A DNA stretch of 37,475 nt from a bacterium (GCA_026708055.1 JAPOVS010000073.1:1-37475); one strand, 5' to 3'; positions 7,081 through 16,813 are shown, counted from the first letter of the stretch. Numbers and translations are program-made. The notes: generated by a model not told the origin, from the letters alone.

Positions 7081-7337
7081 ACGCGGGCAACTCCGTTGGC
7101 CGCCACTGGGCAGAACTGCTGGCCGCCAGCGGGCAGCTACATGGCCGCCACCGGGCAGGCTCTCATGGCCGCCGACAATCCGTCACGGAGAGAATCTGGC
7201 GTGTCGAATCCCTCAGGCAAGTTGGGCGGTTGGGCGCCCCTGTCGAGCGCAACACGAGTGCATGCGCGAAGTGATGGCAAGATCTGACCGGAGCGACATG
7301 CAGGCAGGTCAGAACGCACTTCGAGCGCTGTTCTCGG

Positions 7338-7411
7338 TGGAGCTAACGGGACTCGAACCCGTGACCTCTGCCATGCCATGGCAGCGCTCTAGCCAACTGA
7401 GCTATAGCCCC
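7338..7411 (-). tRNA. tRNA-Ala (anticodon GGC)
   Basis: A 74-nt cloverleaf. The acceptor GGGGCTA pairs with TAGCTCC and has the G3:U70 wobble that identifies alanine tRNAs. The D arm is GCTCAGTTGGCTAGAGC, the anticodon stem CTGCC/GGCAG encloses loop ATGGCAT (anticodon GGC), and the T arm is ACGGG-TTCGAGT-CCCGT. Discriminator A is at 7338; CCA is not encoded. It is divergent from leuS. Confidence 0.96.
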
Positions 7412-7492
7412 GGCGGCAGCAGGTTACCAAGCACGTCGCCCTCTGCCTGCTGCGACCGGGCCCCGGATCGTCTGAAGGCGTACCGGGCCATC

Positions 7493-7505
7493 TAGCATCG
7501 GGGCG
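7493..7505 (+). promoter_or_regulatory. -10 element for leaderless leuS transcript
   Basis: TAGCAT at 7493-7498 fits the actinobacterial TANNNT -10 pattern and ends 6 nt before the GTG of leuS. Transcription would start at or next to the start codon, and no Shine-Dalgarno sequence is present. Several other genes in the window have the same arrangement. Confidence 0.5.
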
Positions 7506-9979
7506 TGCAGGACCACTACGACGCGGTGGCGCTCGAAGGGCGCTGGCAGCAGCGCTGGCGCGACGAAGGCACCTACGAGATCGACAACGACGATCCGCGC
7601 CCGCCGTACTACGTCCTCTCGATGTACCCCTACCCGAGCGGTCCCGCCCACATGGGCCACGTGCGGAACTACACGTTCGGGGACCTGCTGGTGCGCTACC
7701 GCACGATGCGGGGCGACGGGGTGCTGTCGCCCATCGGCTTCGACAGCTTCGGCCTGCCGGCGGAGAACGCCGCCATACGCACGGGCGAGCATCCCCGGAC
7801 CTTCACCGAGGCTCGCATCGCCGAGCTCTCCTCCTCGCTCGAGCGCATCGGGGCGGTCTACGACCTGCGGCGGGTGATCTGCAGCCACGACCCCACCTAC
7901 ATCCACTGGACGCAGTGGATCTTCCTGCGCCTATTCGAGGCCGGGCTGGCGTACCGGGACTCGGCCCCGGTCAACTGGTGCCCGGGGTGCCGGACCGTGC
8001 TGGCCAACGAGCAGGTGCTGCCCGACGGCACCTGCGAGCGCTCCGGCGACCCCGTGGAGCACCGCGAGTTGGCGCAGTGGTTCTTCCGTATCACCGCCTA
8101 CGCCCAGCGCCTGCTCGACGACACGGCCGGCATCGACTGGCCCGAGCGGGTCAAGAACATGCAGCGGAACTGGATCGGCCGCTCCGAGGGCACCGAGTTG
8201 GGCCTCCCCATCGCCGACGCCGAGGGCCGCCCACGTCACGACGTGCCGCCCGTGGAGGTGTTCACGACCCGTCCCGACACCGGCTTCGGGATCACCTACG
8301 CGGTGCTGTCCCCCGAGCATCCGCGGGTCGACGAGTTGATCGCCCCGTCGCACCGGGCCGCCGTCGAGGAATTCCGCCGCTCGGTGGCGACGCAGAGCGA
8401 GATGGAGCGCCTGTCCACCGAGGGTCTCCTCGACAAGCGGGGCGTGGCCTGCGGAACGTCGCTCATCAACCCCTTCACCGGCCGGCCCGTGCCGCTGTAC
8501 CTGGCCGACTACGTGCTCATGACCTACGGCACCGGGGCCATCATGGGCGTCCCGGGGGAGGATCAGCGCGACTGGGAGTTCGCCGTGGCCCACGGCCTGC
8601 CGATCGTGCGCACGGTGCAGCCGCCGGAGGGCTGGAACGGCGAGGCCTACAGCGGCGAGGGGCCCTCCATCAACAGCGAATGGATGGACGGCCTGGCGGT
8701 GGCCGACGCCATCGAGCGTGCCGCCGACTGGCTGGAATCGGAGGGTCTGGGGCGGCGCAAGGTGAACTACCGCCTGCGCGACTGGCTGGTGTCGCGGCAG
8801 CGCTTCTGGGGCTGTCCCATCCCCATGGTGCTGTGCGAGGCGTGCGGCTACCGGCCCGTGGCGGAGTCGGACCTGCCGATCCTGCTGCCCGACGACGTGG
8901 ACTTCCTGCCCACCGGGCAGTCACCGCTGAACGCCCACGCCGGGTTCCTGGAGGCCTCCTGCCCGGACTGCGGAGGTCCGGCCCGGCGCGAGACCGACAC
9001 CATGGACACCTTCGTGGACTCGTCGTGGTACTTCCTGCGCTTCGCCGACCCCACCAACGGCGGGGCCCCGTTCTCGGTGGAGGCGGCGGCCCGCTGGCTG
9101 CCGGTGGACCAGTACATCGGCGGCATCGAGCACGCCATCCTGCACCTCATGTACGCCCGCTTCTTCACCAAGGCGCTGGCCGACATCGGCGTGGCCCCGG
9201 CGGGCCTCAGCGAGCCGTTCGCCCGGCTGTTCACCCAGGGCATGATCCGCCTCGGCGGCGCCAAGATGTCCAAGAGCAGGGGCAACCTCGTGGCGCCGGA
9301 GGAGATCCTGGACCGCCAGGGTGCCGACGCGCTGCGCCTGGCGCACCTGCAGGTGAAGCCGCCGCAGGACGACGTGGACTGGGAGGACTTCGGGATCGAC
9401 GGGTGCGCCAAGTTCCTCGGCCGCGTCTGGCGGTTGGTGACCGGGGAGGCGCACGCCGGCGTCCCCGTCCGGTCCGGCGCACTCGCCGCCGACGACACCG
9501 AGATCGATCGCGGCGCCCACCGGCTGGTGGATCGCGTGACCCGCGACTTCGAGCGCTGGTCGTACAACACCGCGGTGGCGGCCTGCATGGAGTTCACCAA
9601 CGACCTGTACCGCTACGTGCAGGCGCCGGGGGGTCCGCACGGGGAGACCCTGGACGGGGCGATCGACCGGCTGCTGCTGGTGATGGCCCCGATGGTGCCC
9701 CACATCACCGCCGAGCTGTGGGAGCGGCGCCGCGGCCGCCACATCCACACCGAGCCGTGGCCGGTCGCCGATCCGGCGAAGCTCGCCGCCGAACGGGTGA
9801 CGCTCGTCGTTCAGGTGAACGGCAAGGTGCGCGACCGCCTCGAGGTGGACGCCGCCATCGGCGAGTCCGAGGCGGTGGAGCACGCCCTCGCCTCCGAGCG
9901 GGTACAGCGCCACCTGGACGGCACCAGCCCCCGCCGGGTCATCGCCCGGCCCCCCAAGCTGGTCAACCTGGTGGTCTGA
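7505..9979 (+). CDS. leuS: Leucyl-tRNA synthetase
   Basis: 824 residues; charges tRNA-Leu with leucine in the cytoplasm. Class I signatures are intact: HMGH at 49-52 (HIGH motif, in [19 protein letters not shown]) and KMSKS at 587-591 ([11 protein letters not shown]). The CP1 editing domain lies about 220-420 ([40 protein letters not shown]). Cys pairs NWCPGC, CEACGY and CPDCGG suggest zinc modules. The anticodon-binding and C-terminal domains end [19 protein letters not shown]...[11 protein letters not shown]. The bacterial single-chain form is normally 800-870 residues. The GTG start fits the leaderless -10 box. The 3' end overlaps the convergent oxidoreductase gene by 17 bp. Confidence 0.98.
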   Translation: MQDHYDAVALEGRWQQRWRDEGTYEIDNDDPRPPYYVLSMYPYPSGPAHMGHVRNYTFGDLLVRYRTMRGDGVLSPIGFDSFGLPAENAAIRTGEHPRTFTEARIAELSSSLERIGAVYDLRRVICSHDPTYIHWTQWIFLRLFEAGLAYRDSAPVNWCPGCRTVLANEQVLPDGTCERSGDPVEHRELAQWFFRITAYAQRLLDDTAGIDWPERVKNMQRNWIGRSEGTELGLPIADAEGRPRHDVPPVEVFTTRPDTGFGITYAVLSPEHPRVDELIAPSHRAAVEEFRRSVATQSEMERLSTEGLLDKRGVACGTSLINPFTGRPVPLYLADYVLMTYGTGAIMGVPGEDQRDWEFAVAHGLPIVRTVQPPEGWNGEAYSGEGPSINSEWMDGLAVADAIERAADWLESEGLGRRKVNYRLRDWLVSRQRFWGCPIPMVLCEACGYRPVAESDLPILLPDDVDFLPTGQSPLNAHAGFLEASCPDCGGPARRETDTMDTFVDSSWYFLRFADPTNGGAPFSVEAAARWLPVDQYIGGIEHAILHLMYARFFTKALADIGVAPAGLSEPFARLFTQGMIRLGGAKMSKSRGNLVAPEEILDRQGADALRLAHLQVKPPQDDVDWEDFGIDGCAKFLGRVWRLVTGEAHAGVPVRSGALAADDTEIDRGAHRLVDRVTRDFERWSYNTAVAACMEFTNDLYRYVQAPGGPHGETLDGAIDRLLLVMAPMVPHITAELWERRRGRHIHTEPWPVADPAKLAAERVTLVVQVNGKVRDRLEVDAAIGESEAVEHALASERVQRHLDGTSPRRVIARPPKLVNLVV

Positions 9980-11042
9980 GGGGATCCGGCGTCGTCGGCC
10001 GCCGGTCCGCGACGGCCCTGCGGAGTTGCTCCAGCAGGAGGGCCCAGCTCTGAGGATCGGTGCCGCGGTCTGTCGAGGCGCTGTCGAAGGTGGTCACCAG
10101 CGTGAGCCGGTCGACCAGGTCGCCGTAGCGTTCCGCCAGGATCGCCGCGGCCTCGGCGGGCGTCCCGACCGCGGCGATGGTGTGAAGCATCTCGTCGTCG
10201 ATCACGTCGGCCATCTCGGCCCAGCGTCCCTTGACCGAAAGAGCGTGCAGTTCGGTCTGGGCGTCGCCCCAGCCGTGATGCTCCAGGACGCCCCGGTAGG
10301 CCGGCGTGGATCCGTAGAACGCGATCCTCATGCGCATCGTGCGGCAGTGCTCCTCGAACGCCTCTGCGGTATCCGCCGCGACTGCCATCGCGAGCAGCGA
10401 GACCCGGACCTCGCCACCCGGCCGCCCGCCGGCCGCCTCTCCCTCGCGCAGCGCGGGCAGCGTGACGTCGCGCACGTAGTCCGCGGTGGTGAAGCCGTGG
10501 CAGTGCAGGCCATCGGCCACCTGCCCCGCGGTCCGGGTCATGAGGGGCCCGACGGCGGCCAGGTAGACATCCGGTCGACGGTGCGGCTGCGGCGGCGGCA
10601 CGAACATCGGGTTGGTCAGCGTGTGCTGGTAGAAGTCGCCACGGAAGTTCAACTTCCCCCCCGTCTCCCAGGCGTCCCAGATGGCGTGCAGGGCCTCGAT
10701 GTACTCCCGCATCCGCGCTGCCGGGCGGGACCAGGGCATGCTGAAGCGGCGCGTGATGTGGGGTTTGATCTGCGAGCCCAGCCCGAGAATGAAGCGACCG
10801 CCGGAGAGCAGTTGCAGGTCCCACGCCGCGTGGGCCGTGGTCATGGGGTTGCGGGCGAACGCCACGGCGATGTTGGTGCCCAACTCCAAGTGCTCGGTGT
10901 GCTGAGCGGCCGCCACGAGCGGGAGGAACGGGTCGTGGTTCGTCTCGCTCGTCCAACCACCGTCGTAGCCGCCCTCTTCGAGTTGCCGGGCACGCCGCGC
11001 CGCTGCGGTCGGATCCGATCCGAGCGTGGCGTCCAATCGCAT
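9963..11042 (-). CDS. LLM-class F420-dependent oxidoreductase
   Basis: 359 residues with a luciferase-like TIM-barrel layout: [84 protein letters not shown]. The GxGS...HxxRRF wording is typical of the actinobacterial group assigned to coenzyme F420. The start ATG has GGGAG at 6 nt spacing. It converges on leuS (17-bp overlap of coding ends, leaving no room for a separate terminator) and is followed upstream by the APH-type gene on the same strand. The substrate cannot be deduced; FMN rather than F420 use is not excluded. Confidence 0.88.
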   Translation of the reverse strand: MRLDATLGSDPTAAARRARQLEEGGYDGGWTSETNHDPFLPLVAAAQHTEHLELGTNIAVAFARNPMTTAHAAWDLQLLSGGRFILGLGSQIKPHITRRFSMPWSRPAARMREYIEALHAIWDAWETGGKLNFRGDFYQHTLTNPMFVPPPQPHRRPDVYLAAVGPLMTRTAGQVADGLHCHGFTTADYVRDVTLPALREGEAAGGRPGGEVRVSLLAMAVAADTAEAFEEHCRTMRMRIAFYGSTPAYRGVLEHHGWGDAQTELHALSVKGRWAEMADVIDDEMLHTIAAVGTPAEAAAILAERYGDLVDRLTLVTTFDSASTDRGTDPQSWALLLEQLRRAVADRRPTTPDPLRPPG

Positions 11043-11085
11043 CGTGGTCTCCCGTCCTGTCCGGTGTCGTCGTGTCGCGGCGCGC

Positions 11086-12138
11086 CTACCGCACGAGGGC
11101 GGCGTGGTGGGTGGCCCGGGCCACGAGGCCGTCGATGCGGACCGCGAAGCTCTCGATGCCCTCCAGGGGCGCCTTGTCGCCCATGGCGCCGGCCAGGTAG
11201 CGAGCCTGCACGCCGATGAGGATGCAGGCGAGGCGCCAGGCGCCCCACGCCAGGTAGAAGTCGATCTGATCCAGCGAACGTCCCGAGCACTCGGCGTAGG
11301 CCTCCAGCAGCTCCGCCCGCGAGTAGAAGCCCTCGACCGCGGTGGGGGCGTTGTCCAGGGCCTGCGTGTCCTCGCCGGGCTCGCTCCAGTACGTGAGCAG
11401 CATCGCCACGTCCGCGAGCACGTCGCCGAGGGTGCAGAGCTCCCAGTCCAGGACGGCGCGCACCTGCCCGTCGTCGCCGACGATGCAGTTGTCCAGCCGG
11501 TAGTCGCCGTGCACGATGCCGGTGGTGCTCTGTTCGGGAATCCGCGCGGCGAGGTGATCGTGCACGGCGCGGATCTCGGGCCGTTCGACGGTGTCGGTGT
11601 CGGTGACCTGGCGCAGCCAGCGGCGCAGCTGGCGGGCCACGTAGCCCTCGCGCCGACCGTGGTCGGCGAGGCCCACGGCGTCGGGGTCGAAGCTGTGCAG
11701 TCGGGCGAGCACCTCCACGAGGGAACGGCTGAGGGCGCGCCGCGTGTCGTGCGGCAGGTCGGCGGCCTCGCCGGCGTCGCGGATCACCGAGCCGTCCACG
11801 TGCTCCATGACGTAGAAGGGAGCGCCGTTCACGGAGGGATCGGTGCACAGCCCCAGCGGTCGCGGCACCGGGAACCCTTCGGGGTGCAACGCCGCGATCG
11901 CACGATGCTCGCGCCCCATGTCGTGGGCGGTGGCCAGCACGGTGTGCAGCGGGGGTCTGCGCAGCACCCAGCGCCGGCGCCGCGTGTCGCTCACGACGAA
12001 GGTCATGTTGGAATGTCCGGCCTCGATCAGCGAGAACCTCAGCGGGGGACGGGCGGCGGGCACGTGCTCGCCGAACCAGGCCGTCACCGCCTCGGCGTGG
12101 ATGCCCTCGGGAGCGGCGGTGCTGGGGATGGTGCTCAT
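11086..12138 (-). CDS. APH-fold phosphotransferase family protein (ACAD10/11 N-domain type)
   Basis: 350 residues of the aminoglycoside-phosphotransferase-like kinase fold. The nucleotide loop region reads IEAGHSNMTFVVSD, the lysine strand is WVLRRPP and the catalytic loop is GIVHGDYRLDNCIV (Brenner-type HGDxxxxN). The metal site is VLDWELCTLGDVLADVAML (DWE instead of DFG/DXD). All catalytic residues look present. The VLDWEL-TLGDxLADVA wording matches the subgroup related to the kinase domain of ACAD10/11, linked in some organisms to hydroxyacyl-CoA or fatty acid metabolism rather than to antibiotic resistance. It lies 43 bp upstream of the F420-type oxidoreductase on the same strand. Confidence 0.85.
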   Translation of the reverse strand: MSTIPSTAAPEGIHAEAVTAWFGEHVPAARPPLRFSLIEAGHSNMTFVVSDTRRRRWVLRRPPLHTVLATAHDMGREHRAIAALHPEGFPVPRPLGLCTDPSVNGAPFYVMEHVDGSVIRDAGEAADLPHDTRRALSRSLVEVLARLHSFDPDAVGLADHGRREGYVARQLRRWLRQVTDTDTVERPEIRAVHDHLAARIPEQSTTGIVHGDYRLDNCIVGDDGQVRAVLDWELCTLGDVLADVAMLLTYWSEPGEDTQALDNAPTAVEGFYSRAELLEAYAECSGRSLDQIDFYLAWGAWRLACILIGVQARYLAGAMGDKAPLEGIESFAVRIDGLVARATHHAALVR

Positions 12139-12308
12139 GGGACGCCCGTCACGCTACCGCCGGGCCGCGCGGCGAGTCGGCGGGCGCCCGCATCCATTGC
12201 CGGAGCCTGCAGGGTTGGCGCAGCGGGCCGGCGGCCTCTGGCCGGCAATGATATGAAAAATCAGTAGAAATATTGAAATAACTTCTAGAGGCGGTAGATA
12301 TTCAGCCT

Positions 12309-12980
12309 GTGGGCCCGGAGATGGCTGACAGCTGGAAGCGCCGGGTGGAGTCCGTCTCCTGGCGCGCTGTCGCCGGCGCGGCGGCGGTCGTGCTCGTGGC
12401 GGTGGGGGGCTGCCTCGCCCTGCGATCCGAGGAGCGTGCCGCGGCGGTCGTGCTCCCCCGTGCGAGTCCCGTGGCGCCGGTGACGAGCGCCTCGGGCGGC
12501 CCGGGGTCGCAGGACGCCGAGATCGTGGTGCACGCCGCCGGTGCGGTGGCGCGGCCCGGCGTCTACCGGCTGGCGCCCACGGCGCGAGTCGTGGACCTCC
12601 TGGAGGCGGCGGGCGGTCCGGTCGCCGGCGCCGAGCTCGGCGGGATCAACCTGGCGGCGCCCCTGGCCGACGGTGCGCGCGTTCACTTTCCCCGTTCGGG
12701 CGAGGAACCCCCGGCGGAGGTGGCCATCGTGGAAGCACCCCCCGGGCAGTTCGGCGCGGGCGCCGGCGCCGGGGCCTCGCCGGTGCCGGTGGACCTGAAC
12801 GAGGCCGGCGCCGCCGAACTCGAGTCGCTTCCGGGCATCGGCCCGGTCACCGCCGCAGCGATCGTCGCCCATCGCCAGCGCGAGGGCCCGTTCCGCTCCG
12901 TCGAGTCGCTGCAGGAGGTCACCGGGATCGGCCCGGTGAAGCTCGGCCGCATCGAGGACCTGGTGACGGTCACACCGTGA
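12309..12980 (+). CDS. comEA: ComEA-type DNA receptor protein
   Basis: 223 residues from GTG 12309 (ATG 12321, MADSWKRRV, is equally possible). One N-terminal membrane anchor lies about 21-41 (AVAGAAAVVLVAVGGCLAL). An SLBB domain follows (VVHAAGAVARPGVYRLAPTA...INLAAPLADGARVHFP). The C-terminal double helix-hairpin-helix binds DNA: LNEAGAAELESLPGIGPVTA and LQEVTGIGPVKLGRIEDLV. In competent bacteria ComEA holds incoming double-stranded DNA outside the membrane and passes it to ComEC. Its TGA overlaps the comEC GTG (GTGA), so the pair is coupled. The 170 bp upstream contain an AT-rich tract (about 12247-12300) unusual for this genome, probably the promoter. Confidence 0.92.
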   Translation: MGPEMADSWKRRVESVSWRAVAGAAAVVLVAVGGCLALRSEERAAAVVLPRASPVAPVTSASGGPGSQDAEIVVHAAGAVARPGVYRLAPTARVVDLLEAAGGPVAGAELGGINLAAPLADGARVHFPRSGEEPPAEVAIVEAPPGQFGAGAGAGASPVPVDLNEAGAAELESLPGIGPVTAAAIVAHRQREGPFRSVESLQEVTGIGPVKLGRIEDLVTVTP

Positions 12981-14887
12981 GTGGCGGCGCTGCCGGCGAT
13001 GGCCGGGAGCCTCCTCGCCGTCCGGCCGAACGATCCGCCCGCCGGCCCCCGGCGGACGATCCGGCGTCGCAGCCGGCCGGCCCGGCCGGCCCGGCTCGGG
13101 CCATGTCCGATCGCTGGACCTACCTCCTGGCCGGCTGCGTCGTGGCCGGTGCGGTGGTGCCGGCTCCGGGCCCCCGGCTGGTGGCGCTGGGCTGCGTGCT
13201 GGGCGCCCTGGCGCTGCGGCGGCCGTTGCTGCTCTGCGCCGCCGCGGGGCTGCTGGCGTCGTTCTCGGCCGCGGCGGCCGCCGCCGGCGTGAGCGCCGCC
13301 GTGCAGCCGGGCCCCTTCGAGGGCCGCATCGTGCTGGTGGCGGACCCGGCGGCCCGCAACGGGGCGACCCGCGCCGTTGCCGACACCTCGCGGGGGCGCT
13401 TGGAGGTGTGGGCCTGGGGCGGGGCGGGTGCCCGGCTGTCGGGGCTGGCGGCCGGCGAGGTCGTGGAGGTGACCGGCCGGGTGGCGCCGGCTGCGGGCGA
13501 CTCCCCGCGGATGCGAAACGCCGGGATGGTGGGGCGCCTCACGGTCGGCGAGGTCGGCGCCACCCATCCCGGCGCCCCGCACTACCGGGTCGCCAACGCC
13601 CTGCGGGAGGTTCTGATGCGGGGCGCGGCGTCACTCGGGACCGAGGACCGCGCGCTGTTCAGCGGCCTGCTGATCGGCGACGACCGGGACCGCTCGCCCC
13701 GGACGGCCGATGACTTCCGCGGGGCGGGGCTCACCCACCTGCTGGCGGTCTCCGGGCAGAACGTGGCCTTCGTGCTGCTGCTGGTGGCGCCGCTGGCGAT
13801 GCGGCTCGGCCTGTGGGGGCGGTGGCTGGCGATCCTGGCGGTGCTGGGCCTGTTCGCCACCGTCACCCGCTTCGAACCGTCGGTGCTGCGGGCGACGGCC
13901 ATGGCCGCCATAGCGGTGAGCGTGTGGCTGGCGGGACGGCAGGTCTCGGGACGGCGCATCCTGGCGCTGGCCGTGGCGGGGCTCTTGCTCGCCCAGCCAC
14001 TGCTGATTCACTCGCTGGCGTTCCGCCTGTCCGTGGCGGCCTCGGCGGGGATCCTCTTCTGGGCGCCGCGCCTCGCCGAGCGGATCGCCGGGCCGCGGCC
14101 GCCGGCCAAGGCCCTGGCGGTCACGGTGGCCGCGCAGCTGGCGGTGGCGCCCCTGGTGATCCCGGTCTTCGGCGGCATCCCGGTGGCGGCGCTGCCGGCC
14201 AACCTGCTGGCGGCGCCGGCCGCGGCGGCCGTGATGATGTGGGGGCTGACCGGGGGTTTCGCGGCGGGCCTGCTCGGAGAGCCGTTGGCCACGTGGCTGC
14301 ACCTGCCCACCCGGGGGCTGCTGGTCTGGATCGAGGGCGTGGCTGCCACGTTCACCGGTATGCGGCTCGGCCAGATGCGCATGGGGCACGTGCTGCTGCT
14401 CGGCGCCGCTCTGGCGATCGTCGTGGCCGCCCGGCGCCGGCGCGGCGCGGTCCTGATCGCCTGGCTGGCGGCCGGGGCCGTCCTCGTGGCGCCGCTGCTG
14501 GCGGACCGGGCCCGGCCGGCGCCGAGGGCGCAGGTGCTGGCCGTCGGTTGGGAGTCCACGCTGTGGCGGACTCCCCGCAGCGCCGTGCTGCTGCTGGGCG
14601 GCGGCGAGAGCACCGAGCGGCTGCTGGGGGACATCCGGATGGCGGGCGCCGAACGGATCGACCTGATCGTGGCCTCCGGCGGCGGCAGGTCGGTGCCCGG
14701 GGACGTCGCCGTGCTGCGGCAGCGCTACGGGCCCGCGGCCGTCTGGGCGCCCGCCGGGAGCCGGATCGCCGGGGCCACGGTTCCGGTGGCCGGTTCGGTC
14801 GCCGCCGTCGGTGACATCGTGGTGACCGTCGAGGGGGGCGGTGAGCGGCTCGAGGTCCGGGTGAACGTCGCCGCAGGCGGCGGGTAG
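12977..14887 (+). CDS. comEC: ComEC/Rec2-type DNA uptake channel with degenerate C-terminal domain
   Basis: 636 residues. N-terminal membrane segments about 45-105 are followed by an OB-like outer domain (EGRIVLVADPAARNGATRAV...GEVVEVTGRVAP). The competence channel domain begins near 225 (LFSGLLIGDDRDRSPRTADDFRGAGLTHLLAVSGQNVAFVLLL), with the LLAVSG-N hallmark, and continues through many membrane helices to about 510. The C-terminal 120 residues sit where ComEC usually has a metallo-beta-lactamase nuclease domain. They keep a faint outline (QVLAVGWEST, SAVLLLGGGEST, IDLIVASGGG) but have no HxHxDH motif. The channel is probably functional; strand degradation must be done elsewhere or the domain is only structural. 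Coupled to comEA by a 4-bp overlap. Confidence 0.9.
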   Translation: MSGGAAGDGREPPRRPAERSARRPPADDPASQPAGPAGPARAMSDRWTYLLAGCVVAGAVVPAPGPRLVALGCVLGALALRRPLLLCAAAGLLASFSAAAAAAGVSAAVQPGPFEGRIVLVADPAARNGATRAVADTSRGRLEVWAWGGAGARLSGLAAGEVVEVTGRVAPAAGDSPRMRNAGMVGRLTVGEVGATHPGAPHYRVANALREVLMRGAASLGTEDRALFSGLLIGDDRDRSPRTADDFRGAGLTHLLAVSGQNVAFVLLLVAPLAMRLGLWGRWLAILAVLGLFATVTRFEPSVLRATAMAAIAVSVWLAGRQVSGRRILALAVAGLLLAQPLLIHSLAFRLSVAASAGILFWAPRLAERIAGPRPPAKALAVTVAAQLAVAPLVIPVFGGIPVAALPANLLAAPAAAAVMMWGLTGGFAAGLLGEPLATWLHLPTRGLLVWIEGVAATFTGMRLGQMRMGHVLLLGAALAIVVAARRRRGAVLIAWLAAGAVLVAPLLADRARPAPRAQVLAVGWESTLWRTPRSAVLLLGGGESTERLLGDIRMAGAERIDLIVASGGGRSVPGDVAVLRQRYGPAAVWAPAGSRIAGATVPVAGSVAAVGDIVVTVEGGGERLEVRVNVAAGGG

Positions 14888-14897
14888 CGTCGCGGTC

Positions 14898-15779
14898 GTG
14901 CTGCTGGAGTTGGGCGAGCGCCGCTACGACCTCGCCGAGCGCCCGCTGGTGATGGGAATCCTCAACCGCACACCCGACTCGTTCTTCGACGCCGGCGAGT
15001 ACTGGGGCTTCGACGACTTCTTGAGCCGGGCCGAGCGGCTCCGGCGCGACGGCGCCGACATCCTCGACGTGGGCGGCGTCAAGGCCGGACCCGGCAGCGA
15101 GGTGACCGCGAGCGAGGAGCTCGAGCGCGTCGTGCCCGCCATCGAGGCCCTCGCCGCCCGCTTCGACGTGGCGCTGTCGGTGGACACCTGGCGCGCCTCG
15201 GTGGCCGAGGCGGCCTACGCCGCCGGGGCCGTGCTGGGCAACGACATCAGCGGCTTCGCCGATCCCGATTTCCTGCCGGTCGCCGCCGAGGCCGGCGCCG
15301 CCGTGGTGGCCTGCCACGTGCGGCTGGCGCCCCGCTACGCCGACCCGGACCCCGTCTACGAGGATCTGCTGGGCGAGGTGCGGAGCTACCTGGCCGAGCG
15401 GGCCTCCTGGGCCGACTTCGCCGGGCTGGGTCCGACCCGGGTGCTGTTGGATGCCGGGCTGGACCTCGGCAAGACCCCCGCCATGTCGGCCGCACTGCTG
15501 CGCCGCAGCGACCACCTGGCGGCGCTGGGCTATCCGATCCTGCTGTCGGCCTCCAACAAGGGGTTCCTGGGCCGGCTGTGCGGGACCGAGCTGGGCGAGC
15601 GCCGCGCCGGCAGCATCGCCGCCCACGCGCTGGGCAGCTTCGCCGGCTGCGGGGTGATCCGGGCCCACGACGTGCGCGGCACCCGGCGCGTCGTGGAGGT
15701 CGCCACCGAGCTGCGCCGGCGCAGCGGGCGAAGCGCCGGCGGGACCGGTGTGCCGGCTGGGACGGGAGCGGCGCCATGA
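14898..15779 (+). CDS. folP2: Dihydropteroate synthase-like protein, FolP2 type
   Basis: 293 residues with the pterin-binding TIM barrel: VMGILNRTPDSFFDAGEYWG, DGADILDVGGVKAGPGSEVT, LSVDTWRASVAEAA, LGNDISGF, VLLDAGLDLGKT, ILLSASNKGFLG, IRAHDVRGTRRVVEV. True DHPS has DVGGESTRPG at the second site; here it is DVGGVKAGPG, and the Lys/Ser loop is SNKGF. As I recall, the same replacement occurs in the mycobacterial paralogue FolP2, reported to lack normal DHPS activity. The gene may therefore have another role. GTG at 14898 is 7 nt after TAGCGT; that TAG is also the comEC stop. Its TGA overlaps the holA ATG by 4 bp. Confidence 0.85.
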   Translation: MLLELGERRYDLAERPLVMGILNRTPDSFFDAGEYWGFDDFLSRAERLRRDGADILDVGGVKAGPGSEVTASEELERVVPAIEALAARFDVALSVDTWRASVAEAAYAAGAVLGNDISGFADPDFLPVAAEAGAAVVACHVRLAPRYADPDPVYEDLLGEVRSYLAERASWADFAGLGPTRVLLDAGLDLGKTPAMSAALLRRSDHLAALGYPILLSASNKGFLGRLCGTELGERRAGSIAAHALGSFAGCGVIRAHDVRGTRRVVEVATELRRRSGRSAGGTGVPAGTGAAP

Positions 15780-16813
15780 GCTCGCCGGCCGGGATCGAGT
15801 TGGTGTCCGGCGGCGACCCTGCGGCGCTCTCGCGGCTGGTGCGCGATTCCCTCACCCGGCTCGTGGGGGATGCCGACAGCGCTCTCGTCGTGACCGAACT
15901 GGGGGAGGAGGCCTATACCTCCGCCGACGGCACGCTCGCCATGTCGCCGGTCATCGACGCCGCCCAGACGCCGCCGATGCTGAGCGACTACCGGGTCGTC
16001 GTGGCCCGGCACCTGGGCGTGTTCCCCGCCGCCGAGGTCGACCCGCTGGTGGACTACCTGGCCGCGCCGCTCGAGACGACGCGCCTGCTGCTCGTCTGGG
16101 AGAAGGGTGCCGCCCAGACCCAGAACCGGCCCCTGCCGGCCGCGCTCGCGGCCGCGGTCGAGGCGGCCGGGGGCGTCTGCCATCGCGCCGAGGTGGGGCG
16201 GGGCCGGGCAGGGAAGGCCTGGCTGGGCGAGCAGCTGGCTGCCTCTCCCGTGCGGTTGGATCGCGCCGCGGCCGACCTGCTCGCCACTCACCTCGGTGAG
16301 AACCGGACCCGCGTCTGGGCGGTGCTGGACACCCTGGAGGGGGCCCACGGTTCCGGGGCCCGCCTGGGTGCCGCCGAGGTGGCCCCGTTCCTGGGAACGC
16401 GGGGGACGGTGCCGCCGTGGGAACTCACCGACGCCATCGGCCGCGGCGACATCGCCGGCTCGCTGGGCTGCCTGCAGCGCCTCTGCGGCCCCGAGGCGAT
16501 GCACCCGATGCAGATCGTGGCGATCCTGCGGAACCACTTCGACCGCATCCTGCACCTCGACGGGTCCGGAGCCCGCGACGAGGCGGCTGCGGCCGAGGTG
16601 CTGCGTGAGGCGGGCCTGCTGCAAAAGGGGGGCTCCACGTTCCCTGCCCGGGGGGCGCTGGCGGCGTCCCGCCGGCTCGGTCCGGAGGGGATCCGCAGTG
16701 CGGTGGCGCTGCTGGCCGCCGCCGACCTGGACCTGCGCGGTCGGACGGCGCTGGAACCCGAGGTGACCCTGGAGCTGCTCGTCGCCCGCCTCAGCCGGCT
16801 GCACCGCCGCTGA
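15776..16813 (+). CDS. holA: DNA polymerase III delta subunit
   Basis: 345 residues. Delta opens the beta clamp within the clamp loader. Length and position after comEC are typical. Visible features are the N-terminal ATPase-like fold without Walker A (MSPVIDAAQTPPMLSDYRVVVARHLGVF), the Lys/Trp region VCHRAEVGRGRAGKAWLGEQL, the helical middle part (LDRAAADLLATHLGENRTRVWAVLDTLEG) and the C-terminal collar (IGRGDIAGSLGCLQRLCG...MHPMQIVAILRNHFDRILHLDG...LLQKGG). ATG 15776 overlaps the folP2 stop (ATGA), so I chose it over the open frame further upstream. Ends tail-to-tail with rpsT. Confidence 0.9.
   Translation: MSSPAGIELVSGGDPAALSRLVRDSLTRLVGDADSALVVTELGEEAYTSADGTLAMSPVIDAAQTPPMLSDYRVVVARHLGVFPAAEVDPLVDYLAAPLETTRLLLVWEKGAAQTQNRPLPAALAAAVEAAGGVCHRAEVGRGRAGKAWLGEQLAASPVRLDRAAADLLATHLGENRTRVWAVLDTLEGAHGSGARLGAAEVAPFLGTRGTVPPWELTDAIGRGDIAGSLGCLQRLCGPEAMHPMQIVAILRNHFDRILHLDGSGARDEAAAAEVLREAGLLQKGGSTFPARGALAASRRLGPEGIRSAVALLAAADLDLRGRTALEPEVTLELLVARLSRLHRR

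Larger units (their letters stand above)
6244..7177 (-). mobile_element. Internally deleted IS21-family element
   Basis: Both ends are recognisable. The left end starts TGTCAATGGCC and the right end, read inward, starts TGTCGGCGGCC. Both continue with matching subterminal blocks, GCCCAGTGGCGGCCA on the left and GCCCGGTGGCGGCCA on the right, and each end repeats a GGCGGCCA-type box two or three times at about 25-bp steps, as in IS21-type ends. The inside holds only the 3' part of istA fused to the 3' part of istB. A full IS21 element is over 2 kb; this one is 934 bp and cannot encode a complete transposase. No clear target duplication was seen. It lies between the small protein gene and tRNA-Ala. 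Confidence 0.75.

Noticed and set aside
7178-7337. Integration attachment site next to tRNA-Ala
   Set aside because: No direct repeat of the tRNA 3' end and no integrase were seen; the IS21 remnant ends about 160 bp from the tRNA.
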